Translations under genes and position numbers: made by a program
Notes under the pieces: model-generated
Database searches by the model: none
What the model was told of the DNA's origin: nothing
The model's input: the letters and a program-made list of their open reading frames with translations, nothing else
Assembly: GCF_002920915.1 (NCBI RefSeq)
Contig: NZ_PQVF01000001.1
Location: 372,001 to 436,000, forward strand
Direction: 5' to 3'
Source of the DNA: Solitalea longa
GTDB taxonomy: Bacteria > Bacteroidota > Bacteroidia > Sphingobacteriales > Sphingobacteriaceae
DNA length: 64,000 nt
Shown: piece by piece, positions 48,901 through 56,838 of the stretch
Layout: every line of letters starts with the position of its first letter
How positions within the stretch are numbered: position 1 is the first letter of the stretch

Positions 48901-49951
48901 TAATGAGCAATCCAATTTCCGGTACGATTCATTTACCAATACTTTCCAGGAGTTTAGCCCTGTAACAACCGGTATGTTCACTATCAGCACAATTTCTTTG
49001 AATACCGCATTTGAAACCGAGAATGATGTGAACCATATCTCATCTACCTTTACTGAGTTTGATGAAAATCGAAAAATAATATCGGCCCGGCTTGCCGGAG
49101 GAAACCCTAATTCTGTAGGAACAGATGCGGCAGGATATGCAGATGGTTACGGACGAACACAACAGGATGTAGTTGTCAACTCCTTCCTTTCAGCTTATTT
49201 GCGTAAGGATCCTCATTCTATACCGCTAGAGCCTTTCAAAGGTTTTCCATTGCCAAACTGGCGTATCACATACAACGGTCTTACCAAGATCTCATTCCTG
49301 GGAGACATATTTTCTTCTATTAACCTTAATCATTCCTATAAATCGGTTTATACGGTAACCAGCTTTACAACATTAATTAATTATAAAGAGGATGCAGCAG
49401 GAAATGTAAACAGTCGAAACACAATTGCTGATGATAATGGTAATCTTAACTTCCTGCCAGAATATCAAATGGGCTTTGTAACCCTGTCGGAAGATTTTCT
49501 TCCGCTGATCGGCTTGGATATGAAGTTTAAAAACAACATGACGGGTAACTTTGAGTTCCGCAAGAGCAGGCTGTTGAGTTTTAGTTTGGCAAATGCGCAA
49601 ATGTCACAAATGAAGGATAACCAGGTGACCTTCGGATTAGGCTATCGGACACAGAAATTTAAACTTCCGTTTAGAATAGGAAACCTGAATACGACGAATA
49701 ATGACCTGAATTTCCGCCTTGACTTTAGCTTGCGGGGGAATAAAACCATTATTTATCAATTAGATAATACAGTTGCTCAGGTTGCCGGGGGAACCACCAC
49801 AATTTCTTTGCGACCATCTGTTGACTATGTAATTAATCAGCGGTTTAACTTCAGAATATTTGTTGACCGTAACGTAACAAAGCCTGAAACATCCAATACC
49901 TATAAAACTTCATATACAAACGTAGGAGTGGGTGTAAGACTTACTTTATAG
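42917..49951 (+). CDS. sprA: Type IX secretion system translocon SprA (Sov)
   Basis: The 2344-residue protein starts at TTG with a signal peptide (about 28 residues, ending TKAQ) and is rich in beta strands throughout, fitting the very large single-chain outer-membrane barrel of SprA. Recognisable segments are FGGSFIDIRPQGFAEVSLS, PGHARALNIAGDNGGVSYLDDFE and the C-terminal YTNVGVGVRLTL. SprA is the channel for proteins with C-terminal type IX signals and for gliding adhesins. It follows ruvA, probably co-transcribed. No other type IX component is in the window. Confidence 0.95.
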   Translation: MRRKHLLGVLKIILFCAFVVTGFQTKAQNTQQQQSTDTVKLRYPIKQQGDALSRFNNIMGLKDPVNVLRKVEYDPITKTYEIVETIGGRVYRLPQKLTFEEFKKYSLEEAKKNYWLQKAGQLNDIVQNRGLLPKLNFQSKTLNDLFGGSFIDIRPQGFAEVSLSTRFNKNENPLFNTRQRKQTSLDFDERLQINLLGQIGEKLKINTNFNTQAQFDFENQLKFEYTGKEDEIVRKVEVGNVSMPIAGTLINGSQSLFGIKTQFQFGRLGVTGLFSQQRSEMKEINITNGAQENEFMIQVDNYEANKHFFLATYFRDQYNTALSRPPIVNSGVVVNKIEVWVTNKTNNNADSRDILAFLDLGESKPYNTTLFQGSSLAYPSGFNDNGATPQSNNLLNVIPPDTRFTNDNTINTYFQSTGGSDNYGKLTYARKLNEREYKVDPVLGFVSLNQPLNNDEVLAVAYRYTVGGVQYQVGEFSTDVPQDPAKPVVLYVKLLKNELLKTYLPSWDLMMKNIYSLNAYQVSQEGFRLNVIRLDEKSGVEQPVMPEGANTKGKPYISLVNLDRINSQQDNKPDGVFDFMPGVTIDAVNGRVMFPVVEPFGKDLAANFLPTEQALKDKYVFQPLYDSTKFVAQQFPTLNRYYLKGIYKSSTSSEFNLNAINVPQGSVILTAGPTQMVEGVDYTVDYNMGRVKILNEALLNSGLPIKIKLESTELFGIQSRTMMGARFDYNVSDKLNLGGTILNLSERPLTQKVNIGDESISNTIYGFDANYRSESKLLTKLVDKIPFISTTEPSSISFNGEFAQFMPGHARALNIAGDNGGVSYLDDFETTRSIIDLKNYNNWFISGTPQLFPESQLSNDLSYGYNRAQLAFYTIDPIFYATSNNSTPSNIRNNKEELSNPYVREVTEQEVFPNKQSVTGTPLLLPTLDMSFYPKKRGPYNFSTTGVLSDGTLSSPQSRWGGMFRKLEQNDFQALNVEYIEFWVMDPFLGNPNSSGGDLYFNLGNISEDILKDGSKSIENALPADGDPTQVSLTNWGAAGKNQPVTQAFDNDPTSRQRQDVGLDGLSSEQESAFFQTYLNQLRSVLPAGSSALQQAEKDPANDDFIYFRGPDLDAQNALILQRYSRFNGTESNSKTSQQAQQAIGIENGASTSNPDGEDINRDNNMSAAEEYFQYRVSIRPQDMVVGQNFLNDKVTTNVKLQNGKVQPTTWYQFRIPVSEFQTRVGNIQDFRSIRFIRMFMTGFADSVVMRFAKLQLVRGEWKEFNPTNNPLQALREEGVPASNVDNSTVNLAAINLEENGNRQPIPYVIPPGIEQQQVQGVYRENVRLNEQSLLLKVDNLADGFARATYKTINFDFRSYKRLKMFIHAEGPLATGDVRAIVRLATDYDQNYYEYEVPLTVTPAGTNNPDVIWPSENNLDIVFEKLQKLKQDRNANNLPVNEPYTITDGRYRITINGNPDLSKTKVMMLGVRNPYQANNPPPNFDDGLPKSVELWFDELRIAEFKEEGGIAMTGLMNAKLADFATVSLAGSMSTFGFGSLDRKVSQVNRTKNATYDISTNMELGKFFSKKMNFSIPMYISFARDTKKPEYSPISPDLLLEDVLNSLDGPRRDSLSSVVNDVTTRKSINFTNVRKNRSSGDDVKFYDIENFNFTFAHTQFRNRSYTVQNNEVKTYKAIIAYNYQKESKNVKPFNKMFKKGWSLIRDINMNLAPQVVDVQFMLDRYYSENTLRATEESTYFIAPSTFNKTYYLTGIYNIGWDLSSALRIDYSARSLSSVDEPDGPLTSHVKDSIRSNLLKFGRPVEFSQRVGLTYNVPLNRIKPLQWTSLSVRYAVDYNWRTEPLSTLRSDTARFGNTIQNARTVNFTGQLNFSQLWSKVKFLKDPDPKDFNGGDIYRGLFTMIKNLNGSYTLGDGTFLPGYLPTTNVFGSTPGLGFMLGSQKDIRYEVASKGQLTTYSSMNSLYVQNRKEDLNYRVIVEPFKDFRIELSGTRGKQLNEQSNFRYDSFTNTFQEFSPVTTGMFTISTISLNTAFETENDVNHISSTFTEFDENRKIISARLAGGNPNSVGTDAAGYADGYGRTQQDVVVNSFLSAYLRKDPHSIPLEPFKGFPLPNWRITYNGLTKISFLGDIFSSINLNHSYKSVYTVTSFTTLINYKEDAAGNVNSRNTIADDNGNLNFLPEYQMGFVTLSEDFLPLIGLDMKFKNNMTGNFEFRKSRLLSFSLANAQMSQMKDNQVTFGLGYRTQKFKLPFRIGNLNTTNNDLNFRLDFSLRGNKTIIYQLDNTVAQVAGGTTTISLRPSVDYVINQRFNFRIFVDRNVTKPETSNTYKTSYTNVGVGVRLTL

Positions 49952-49952
49952 G

Positions 49953-49983
49953 TTTATATTTTAAAAAAAGAACTGTACTTTTG
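49953..49983 (+). promoter_or_regulatory. Promoter before gcvH
   Basis: TTTA (49953-49956, near match to TTTG) and TACTTTTG (49976-49983, exact TAnnTTTG) are 19 bases apart, the spacing known for Bacteroidota sigma factor promoters. The leader to the ATG is about 20 bases. Confidence 0.55.
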
Positions 49984-50005
49984 GGCACTAAAAAATTTAA
50001 CACTT

Positions 50006-50386
50006 ATGAATTTTCCAGCAGAATTAAAGTATACTAAAGATCACGAATGGGTGAAAGTTGAAGGTGGTGAAGCTATCATTGGCATCACTGATTTTGCTCA
50101 ACGTGAATTAGGTGATATCGTTTATATTGATATCAATACCGTTGGCCAAACAGTTAATCACGAGGAGATTTTCGGAACGGTTGAAGCTGTTAAAACGGTT
50201 TCTGATTTGTTTATGCCTTTAACAGGTGAGGTGTTGGAGATCAATCCAAAGCTCGACTCAAACCCTGAATTGGTAAATAGTGATCCTTACGGCGATGGCT
50301 GGATGATCCGTATTAAAATTGCCGATACTGCTCAGTTAGATGCGTTGCTTTCGGATGCTGATTACAAACAACAAATTGGCGAATAA
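50006..50386 (+). CDS. gcvH: Glycine cleavage system H protein
   Basis: The 126-residue protein has the lipoylated lysine K63 in [29 protein letters not shown] at the start and [11 protein letters not shown] near the end. It carries the aminomethyl group between P, T and L proteins in glycine breakdown. gcvP and gcvT are elsewhere. Confidence 0.96.
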   Translation: MNFPAELKYTKDHEWVKVEGGEAIIGITDFAQRELGDIVYIDINTVGQTVNHEEIFGTVEAVKTVSDLFMPLTGEVLEINPKLDSNPELVNSDPYGDGWMIRIKIADTAQLDALLSDADYKQQIGE

Positions 50387-50388
50387 GG

Positions 50389-50787
50389 ATGTTTCCTAAA
50401 CAATTGCGTTTAGCACTTATTTGGACAATTGTCATATTTATCTTATGCAATATGAGGCCTTCGGAATTACCGAAGGCTTCCTATTTCTTTCGGGGGTTCG
50501 ATAAATTTGTTCACGCAGTATTTTATTTCATTCTAACATTTTTGTTAGCGCGAGGATTTTACCTGCAGTCGCGATTCCCTTTGTTAAAGCTTTTGCCGGT
50601 AACTTTTGCAACATTTATTTGCTTATTTTACGGAGGATTAATAGAATTGATCCAGCTTAAAGTATTTACTTACCGATCAGGCGAATGGGCCGATTTTATA
50701 GCCGATGCTATCGGTACAGTTTTAGGCATAATTCCGTTTTTTATTTATAAACAGATAATAACCAAACCACATGAACAAATTTCTTAA
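50389..50787 (+). CDS. VanZ-family membrane protein
   Basis: The 132-residue protein has four membrane helices and the VanZ motif features: RPSELPKASYFFRGFDKFVHAVFYF and the later EL.QL....RSGEWADFIADAIGTVLG. VanZ relatives give low-level teicoplanin resistance in enterococci; the role of short forms like this is unknown. It begins 2 bases after gcvH and is probably in its transcript. Confidence 0.85.
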   Translation: MFPKQLRLALIWTIVIFILCNMRPSELPKASYFFRGFDKFVHAVFYFILTFLLARGFYLQSRFPLLKLLPVTFATFICLFYGGLIELIQLKVFTYRSGEWADFIADAIGTVLGIIPFFIYKQIITKPHEQIS

Positions 50788-50884
50788 ACCCGCGCTTATT
50801 TTAGCTTTTGCTCTATTCACTGTTGCCGCAAGTTCATGCGCTAACCGTTGTCATTGCCCTTCGGTTAAATACAGCGTACGATAG
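50771..50884 (+). CDS. 37-residue lipoprotein overlapping the VanZ-like gene
   Basis: ATG 50771 opens a frame of 37 residues: a lysine-containing start, a hydrophobic helix (LILAFALFTVAA) and SSC, a good lipoprotein cleavage site, followed by a short Cys-rich tail (ANRCHCPSVKYSVR). It overlaps the end of the VanZ-like gene by 17 bases in another frame, which suggests coupled translation. It would give a mature lipopeptide of about 15 residues with two more cysteines. Function unknown. Confidence 0.6.
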   Translation: MNKFLKPALILAFALFTVAASSCANRCHCPSVKYSVR

Positions 50885-50970
50885 TTTTTGCAACTACTAA
50901 TTCTTTCATAGTCTTTTACTGCTTTCAATCTATAAAATTGTAATACAGTTAGTACATTAAGCGTGCTTAC

Positions 50971-51001
50971 TTGGAATTATTATAAATAAGGGGTATCTTG
51001 G
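50971..51001 (+). promoter_or_regulatory. Promoter before feoA
   Basis: TTG (50971-50973) and TATCTTGG (50994-51001, one base from TAnnTTTG) are 20 bases apart, and the leader to the ATG is about 30 bases. I see no obvious Fur-box palindrome. Confidence 0.45.
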
Positions 51002-51030
51002 CAACCTATTTTATCGATTGAGTTTTTATT

Positions 51031-51249
51031 ATGAATTTATCTGAGCTGACTATTGGAGATTGTGGCACCATAGTGGATTTTACCGATCAGGAAATGTCGG
51101 TAAAGTTAATGGAAATGGGATGTTTACCGGGAGAGCTGGTGAAGCTTGAGCAGGTGGCTCCTTTAGGTGACCCAATTGCCATTACCGTGGCTGGCTATAA
51201 GCTAAGCATGCGTAAGCAAGAAGCAGCTACCATTTTATTAAAGAGATAA
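51031..51249 (+). CDS. feoA: Ferrous iron transport protein A
   Basis: The 72-residue protein is a single SH3-like FeoA domain (ELTIGDCGTIVDF..., LMEMGCLPGELVKLEQVAPLGDPIAITVAGYKLSMR). FeoA supports FeoB in Fe2+ uptake. It is 12 bases before feoB; the pair should be induced under iron limitation or low oxygen. Confidence 0.95.
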   Translation: MNLSELTIGDCGTIVDFTDQEMSVKLMEMGCLPGELVKLEQVAPLGDPIAITVAGYKLSMRKQEAATILLKR

Positions 51250-51261
51250 GGATAAAGTAGA

Positions 51262-53376
51262 GTGAGTGAGCAACTGAAAGTAGCCTTAATTGGCAATCCT
51301 AATACCGGAAAATCTACTTTATTTAATGACCTTACAGGTCTGAATCAAAAAGTAGGGAATTTCCCCGGTGTTACCGTTGATAAAAAAACAGGGATTGCGA
51401 AACTTCCTAATGGCCATTCAGTTGAAATTATTGACCTTCCCGGCATTTATAGTCTTTATGCCAAATCTCGTGATGAGCAGATAGCTTTTGAGGTTTTATA
51501 CGATCGAAAAGGTACACTACGTCCTGATCTTGTAATTGTCGTTGCTGATGCTTCTAATCTAAAACGTAATCTCCTTCTTTATACTCAGGTAGCCGATCTG
51601 AATATCCCGGTAATTTTGGTGCTCAATATGATTGATGTTGCTGAAAGTAACGGATTGAAGATCGATATCAATAAACTGTCGAATAAATTAGGGATCAGGG
51701 TTATTGCGGTAAACGCTCGTCAAAACAAAGGCGTCGACGACCTTAAACAAGCCATTGCTAATGCTACACGAGTGGCTACTCAATTAAGAACGATTAAAGT
51801 TGAAGAACTTGCTCCCGAACTTATTGGTGAGATTAGTGAAAAATTTCCCGTAAGCAGCCCTTATGAAGCGCTTCAATTGGCCCATCAGCACGAAAATTTA
51901 TCGAGCTTAAGTACTGAACAAAGTGATTTGATTGAAACGCTTGAGCAAAAGCATTCATTTCACTCTTCAAGCAATCAGGCTAAGGAAACCGTGGCTCGCT
52001 ACAGTTTTATTAACGATCTGTTGTTTGATTGCGTAACGCAGGATGAATCTGCCAAAGGGGAAACTTTCAGCAATAGAATTGATAAGGTGTTAACCCATCG
52101 TTTCTTCGGACTCATCATTTTTGTTCTTATCCTGTTCCTGGTATTTCAATCGATCTTTACGTTTGCCGAGTATCCAATGTCATTCATTGAAACGGCTTTT
52201 TTAAATCTCGAACAATGGCTCAGTAGAGTAATGCCTGACGGTGTATTTACCAATTTGCTTATCAACGGGGTAATTGCCGGTTTAAGCGGTGTGCTGGTCT
52301 TTCTTCCTCAAATTGTTATTCTTTTCTTTTTTATAGCCGTTTTAGAGGATACCGGGTATATGGCCCGTGTTACCTTTATGATGGATAAGCTAATGCGTAA
52401 GGTAGGCTTAAACGGTAAGTCGGTGGTGCCATTGATCAGTGGGGTGGCCTGTGCTGTGCCTGCAATTATGGCTACACGTACCATTGAAAACTGGAAAGAT
52501 CGTGTCATTACAATACTGGTAACGCCACTAATGAGCTGTTCGGCTCGTTTGCCGGTTTATACCCTCTTAATTTCTTTAGTTGTTCCTGATCAAAAGATTT
52601 TGGGCTTTTTAAGCTTGCAAGGTCTGGCATTGCTCAGTATGTACCTGATTGGTTTTTTTGCCGCTATTGGTGCTGCATGGGTGATGAAAAAGATTGTGCG
52701 TAGTCGCGAACGTGGCTACTTTATCATGGAGCTGCCCATTTATCGTATGCCTCGCTGGTCGCATATTGGATTGCAGATGTATGAAAAGGCTAAAACCTTT
52801 GTTTCCGAGGCAGGTAAAATAATTATAGCGGTTTCGGTTATTCTATGGGTATTGTCTACTTATGGTCCTGCCAATAAAATGGCAGCCATCGATAATAAAT
52901 ATGAAACCCTGGCGAAAACGGCAGGTAATGATCAAAAGCTGCTTGAACAAGAGAAAAGTGCCGAGAAGCTCGAAGCCTCATATGCAGGTATTTTAGGCCG
53001 ATCCATAGAACCTGTTATTAAACCTCTGGGCTACGATTGGAAGATTGGTATTGCCCTGATCACCTCATTTGCTGCGCGCGAAGTTTTTGTAGGTACGATG
53101 GCAACTATTTATAGTGTTGAAGGCGAAGGCGACAACCTGGTTTCTGTTCGACAGAAACTGTCATCGGCAAAAAATCCGGAGACTGGACTTCCTGTGTTTA
53201 CCGTTGCAACTGCCTTTTCATTAATGCTGTTTTATGCTTTTGCCATGCAATGTGTAAGTACTATTGCCATTGTTTATCGCGAAACTAAAAGTATTAAATG
53301 GCCATTAATACAATTGGCTTATATGACAGCCATGGCTTATTTTGCCGGTCTTATTGTTTTTCAATTGCTTAAATAA
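51262..53376 (+). CDS. feoB: Ferrous iron transporter B
   Basis: The 704-residue protein has an N-terminal G domain with GNPNTGKST (G1, 10-18), DLPGIYSL (G3) and NMID (G4), then a membrane part with two gate repeats (GVACAVPAIMATRTIENWKDR; TPLMSCSARLPVY) that form the iron path. It uses a GTG start. No FeoC follows; the gap to 53474 is empty. Confidence 0.97.
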   Translation: MSEQLKVALIGNPNTGKSTLFNDLTGLNQKVGNFPGVTVDKKTGIAKLPNGHSVEIIDLPGIYSLYAKSRDEQIAFEVLYDRKGTLRPDLVIVVADASNLKRNLLLYTQVADLNIPVILVLNMIDVAESNGLKIDINKLSNKLGIRVIAVNARQNKGVDDLKQAIANATRVATQLRTIKVEELAPELIGEISEKFPVSSPYEALQLAHQHENLSSLSTEQSDLIETLEQKHSFHSSSNQAKETVARYSFINDLLFDCVTQDESAKGETFSNRIDKVLTHRFFGLIIFVLILFLVFQSIFTFAEYPMSFIETAFLNLEQWLSRVMPDGVFTNLLINGVIAGLSGVLVFLPQIVILFFFIAVLEDTGYMARVTFMMDKLMRKVGLNGKSVVPLISGVACAVPAIMATRTIENWKDRVITILVTPLMSCSARLPVYTLLISLVVPDQKILGFLSLQGLALLSMYLIGFFAAIGAAWVMKKIVRSRERGYFIMELPIYRMPRWSHIGLQMYEKAKTFVSEAGKIIIAVSVILWVLSTYGPANKMAAIDNKYETLAKTAGNDQKLLEQEKSAEKLEASYAGILGRSIEPVIKPLGYDWKIGIALITSFAAREVFVGTMATIYSVEGEGDNLVSVRQKLSSAKNPETGLPVFTVATAFSLMLFYAFAMQCVSTIAIVYRETKSIKWPLIQLAYMTAMAYFAGLIVFQLLK

Positions 53377-53474
53377 GGCCAAATTAATATCAGCACAGTA
53401 ATCACACTTGTTGATTTATTTCAATTGTTTGCATTACTTTTTAAATAGATATTTAAGCGCTTGAGTGAATTAAC

Positions 53475-54086
53475 GTGGATAAAGTAAGCATTCTTCAAAA
53501 ATATATTCCTGCACAGGCCGCCTCTTTAATTGTAAAGTGGATCGATCATTATCAAGCCGAATTAAAAATTAGTCGGAACAGAAGTACAAAATTAGGTGAC
53601 TATCGTCATCCCTGGGGCGGACAAGGTCATCGTATCTCTGTTAACTATAACCTCAATCAATATTCATTTTTAATCACTCTTGTGCACGAATTCGCTCACC
53701 TGCTAAATTATAACCGGCATAAGAATAAAGTTAAGCCGCATGGTTCTGAATGGAAAAAGGCTTTTCAGGAGATGATGCAACCATTTTTTGAGATGAAGAT
53801 ATTTCCGCAGGATGTTGAGCTGGCCTTAAGATCGTATATGCAAAATCCGGCAGCTTCCAGTTGCAGCGACATGAACCTGCTACGCGTACTGAAAAACTAC
53901 GATAAGAAAAAAGAGGATCTATTAACGGTAGAAAAACTTCCTATCAACGCTGTTTTTGCACTACCTAATGGCCGTAAATTTCAAAAGCTTGATTTGATTC
54001 GTAAACGCTATCGTTGCCTGGAGCTAAGTACAAAACGAATGTATTTATTTAATCCCCTTGCCGAGGTGGTAAAAATTGAAGAATAA
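53475..54086 (+). CDS. SprT-like zinc metalloprotease-domain protein
   Basis: The 203-residue protein starts with GTG and contains HEFAH (H71, E72, H75) followed by a later histidine (KPHGSEWKKAFQEMM), the SprT-type zinc-binding pattern. The SprT/Spartan family is linked to DNA-protein crosslink repair in eukaryotes; the role of bacterial forms is largely unknown. A short zinc-ribbon-like end is not obvious. Its stop codon touches the stop codon of the convergent gene with no base between. Confidence 0.85.
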   Translation: MDKVSILQKYIPAQAASLIVKWIDHYQAELKISRNRSTKLGDYRHPWGGQGHRISVNYNLNQYSFLITLVHEFAHLLNYNRHKNKVKPHGSEWKKAFQEMMQPFFEMKIFPQDVELALRSYMQNPAASSCSDMNLLRVLKNYDKKKEDLLTVEKLPINAVFALPNGRKFQKLDLIRKRYRCLELSTKRMYLFNPLAEVVKIEE

Positions 54087-55028
54087 CTACTTTTCCTGAT
54101 CCTTTTTGTCCGGCGTTGGTATCGGTGCTTCTATATCCAGCACTATACGCCAGAAACCTTCGTTTTCTTTACGCCATATTCGAACATAATTATAGTTGTT
54201 CACAACTTTTTTATCGTTTACCATGGTGGTTATTTCCGAATAACCAATTGTATAACCTACGTCACGTGAGGGAGCTACATACACACGAGTATTTTTATAA
54301 CTGCGTTCAGCAATTACGCCTGAAAGAAAATTCATTGCTTCTTTCTTTCCTACAACCGGTAAGGAGTTGTTTCTTAAAAGACGGATGTCTTTGCTAAAGA
54401 ACTCTTTATAGGAGTTTTCGGTATTGTTAATATTTAAGGCCGAACAAAATAATTCATCAGTTGCTTTAAGTACTTCCATTGAGTTTTTTTGCTGTTCTTC
54501 TGCAATAAAATCCATGGTAGCTCGCTTCATACCAAAAGTCAAAGGGTTGGCATAAGCAAACTGGGGGGTAAATGAAGGTTTTTCATGCGAAATGCCCAAA
54601 TCCACCATTAGTTCCCATTTCTTTTTTGCCTTTATCCAAATAGAGACATACTGGCCGTAATTAGCCGTTGTTACTCCCTTGTCATCACTTTTGTATTCGA
54701 ATGGACCAGTAGTATAACCTAGTGAATGATCATTCGAAACATCGGCGTAAACAGGCTCCCACGAAAGTATTCCGGATATGCCATCAGGGATCTGTTTAAA
54801 ATAGTTGATCCCATTTACAGGTTCAGGTCTGAAAACAATTCCTTCGGAATATAAAACCGATAAGAAAGAAGTTTTTATACCTTTTTCAGCGGCTAATTGT
54901 GCAAACTCTTTTTCTCGGTCAACTAATTCTTGAATATAATCCGGAACGCTTTGGGCGTAAACACTTGAAAAACTTACGAAAAGAACAAATAAGCTCAATA
55001 TGGTTTTCAAATAGCGTGATGATAGCAT
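54087..55028 (-). CDS. Secreted protein with two NTF2/SnoaL-like domains
   Basis: The 313-residue protein has a signal peptide (about 25 residues, ending VYAQ) and two similar halves (about 33-160 and 170-300), each with W/Y-x-x-x-x-L/V-D and GYTTG/GYTIG segments and the closing pattern of DUF4440-like NTF2 folds. Such folds form a cone that binds small molecules, and may be enzymatic. No catalytic set is recognised. It may have arisen by duplication. Confidence 0.7.
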   Translation of the reverse strand: MLSSRYLKTILSLFVLFVSFSSVYAQSVPDYIQELVDREKEFAQLAAEKGIKTSFLSVLYSEGIVFRPEPVNGINYFKQIPDGISGILSWEPVYADVSNDHSLGYTTGPFEYKSDDKGVTTANYGQYVSIWIKAKKKWELMVDLGISHEKPSFTPQFAYANPLTFGMKRATMDFIAEEQQKNSMEVLKATDELFCSALNINNTENSYKEFFSKDIRLLRNNSLPVVGKKEAMNFLSGVIAERSYKNTRVYVAPSRDVGYTIGYSEITTMVNDKKVVNNYNYVRIWRKENEGFWRIVLDIEAPIPTPDKKDQEK

Positions 55029-55120
55029 GTTAATGATTAAACAGTTGTATTGTAAAAATAGTTCCTAAATTAAAATTTAGCTCAAAAAAGTTATAAATTC
55101 TGTAAAGACCTTATATAAAT

Positions 55121-55158
55121 GAAAAAACCTGTTGTGATCATATGATGACAACAGGTTT
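55121..55158 (-). terminator. Terminator after cysS
   Basis: On the minus strand a perfect 11-base stem (AAACCTGTTGT/ACAACAGGTTT) with a 12-base loop is followed by six U. It lies 78 bases beyond the cysS stop. Confidence 0.8.
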
Positions 55159-55235
55159 AAACTATATAAAATAAAATACGATTAAACTGCCTGATAAAGA
55201 ACAAGTAAGGTCGCAGCCGAGTTTTGTGATCGTTT

Positions 55236-56696
55236 CTAAACCGTACTCCAGCTGGTTCCTTCTTTACTATCTTTTAGTTGATAACCTATTTCCAACAAGC
55301 GATTTCTAATTTCATCTGAAGTTGCATAATCTTTATTGGCTTTTGCGCTATTTCTGATATCGATTAGCAATTCAATAATTTTTCCTACACTGTTCGCGCT
55401 TTGTTCTTCAGTTAACAAACCGAATATATCAAACAGGAAGTGCTGGAACAAGTCTGATAAAGTGTTAAGATCCGCTTCTGTAATGGTTTCATTTCCGGCT
55501 TTAACAGAATTGATAATTCTTACACCTTCAAAAAGCTCTGCGATAGCTACAGGCGTATTAAAATCATCACTCATTGCATTATAGCATCGTTGCTTTAAGG
55601 CATTAATATCAGATGAAGATGTAGCCGAAGGAGTTAATTGATTCAGCACATCGTAAGCAGCCATCATTCGTTTAAAGCCTTTTTCAGAAGCATCAAGGGC
55701 TTCATTTGAAAAATCAAGGGTGCTGCGATAATGGGCCTGCAGCATGAAAAAACGAACTACCATTGGGCCATAGCCTTTTTGTAGCAGCGGATGTTCGCCC
55801 GTAAATAATTCATGCGGAAGGAAACTATTGCCTAAAGACTTAGACATTTTTTGTCCGTTAACGGTTAACATATTAGTATGTATCCAATAGTTCGCCGGAT
55901 GTTTCCCGCAGAAGGCAATATTTTGGGCAATTTCGTTGGTATGGTGCGTTGGAATCAAATCCATCCCGCCTCCATGAATGTCGAATTGTGCTCCCAGGTA
56001 TTTATTGCTCATGGCCGAACATTCAAGGTGCCAGCCCGGAAAGCCCATTCCCCAAGGAGAAGGCCATTGCATCAAATGCTCCGGCTTCGCTTTGATCCAT
56101 AGAGCGAAATCAAGTGAACCTCTTTTTTCATCTTGTCCGCCTAAATCACGGGTATTATTAAGCAGGTCGTCAATATTACGTCCGCTTAAAACGCCATAGT
56201 TTTTTTCTTTATTATATTTCTCTACGTCAAAGTAAACACTGCCATTTACCTCGTAGGCATAGCCATGGTCAACCATTTTGCGTGTCATTTCAATTTGCTC
56301 AATGATGTGTCCGGTGGCAGTAGGTTCAATACTCGGCGGCAATACGTTAAAGATCTCCATCACCTGGCGGAAACCTACCGTGTATTTCTGTACGATTTCC
56401 ATAGGCTCCAGTTGAGCAAGCTTTGCTTTTTTAGAGATTTTGTCTTCTCCTTCATCAGCATCACTCTCAAGATGGCCCGCATCGGTAATGTTCCTAACGT
56501 ATCTGACTTTATAGCCTAAGTGGCTTAAATACCTGAAGATAATATCAAAAGAAATAAAGGTTCGGCAATTCCCTAAATGTACATCACTGTAAACGGTAGG
56601 GCCGCAAACATACATTCCAACAAACGGGGGATTTATTGCTTTAAATTCTTCTTTGCTCCGGCTGAGCGTATTGTAAATATTTACGGATTGCTGCAT
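55236..56696 (-). CDS. cysS: Cysteinyl-tRNA synthetase
   Basis: The 486-residue class I enzyme has the zinc-binding C31 near [14 protein letters not shown] (HIGH-type motif at 40-43), WHLECSAMS with a second zinc ligand, [17 protein letters not shown], and KMSKSLGN. It charges tRNACys. It appears to be monocistronic. Confidence 0.97.
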   Translation of the reverse strand: MQQSVNIYNTLSRSKEEFKAINPPFVGMYVCGPTVYSDVHLGNCRTFISFDIIFRYLSHLGYKVRYVRNITDAGHLESDADEGEDKISKKAKLAQLEPMEIVQKYTVGFRQVMEIFNVLPPSIEPTATGHIIEQIEMTRKMVDHGYAYEVNGSVYFDVEKYNKEKNYGVLSGRNIDDLLNNTRDLGGQDEKRGSLDFALWIKAKPEHLMQWPSPWGMGFPGWHLECSAMSNKYLGAQFDIHGGGMDLIPTHHTNEIAQNIAFCGKHPANYWIHTNMLTVNGQKMSKSLGNSFLPHELFTGEHPLLQKGYGPMVVRFFMLQAHYRSTLDFSNEALDASEKGFKRMMAAYDVLNQLTPSATSSSDINALKQRCYNAMSDDFNTPVAIAELFEGVRIINSVKAGNETITEADLNTLSDLFQHFLFDIFGLLTEEQSANSVGKIIELLIDIRNSAKANKDYATSDEIRNRLLEIGYQLKDSKEGTSWSTV

Positions 56697-56838
56697 TAGC
56701 GTTTTACTTTTACTCTTGGTTGAAACGGCTCAAAATTAACAATCTTTATGCCAACCAACTAGTTTTTAATTTCTATAAATTGAGGGCGCTTGTAACTAAT
56801 GAACGATATATCGCTGTTCAATAACTGCCATAATACGC

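Noticed and set aside
55878-56199. Two overlapping plus-strand frames inside cysS
   Set aside because: Antisense shadows; arginine/proline-rich composition from codon structure of cysS.
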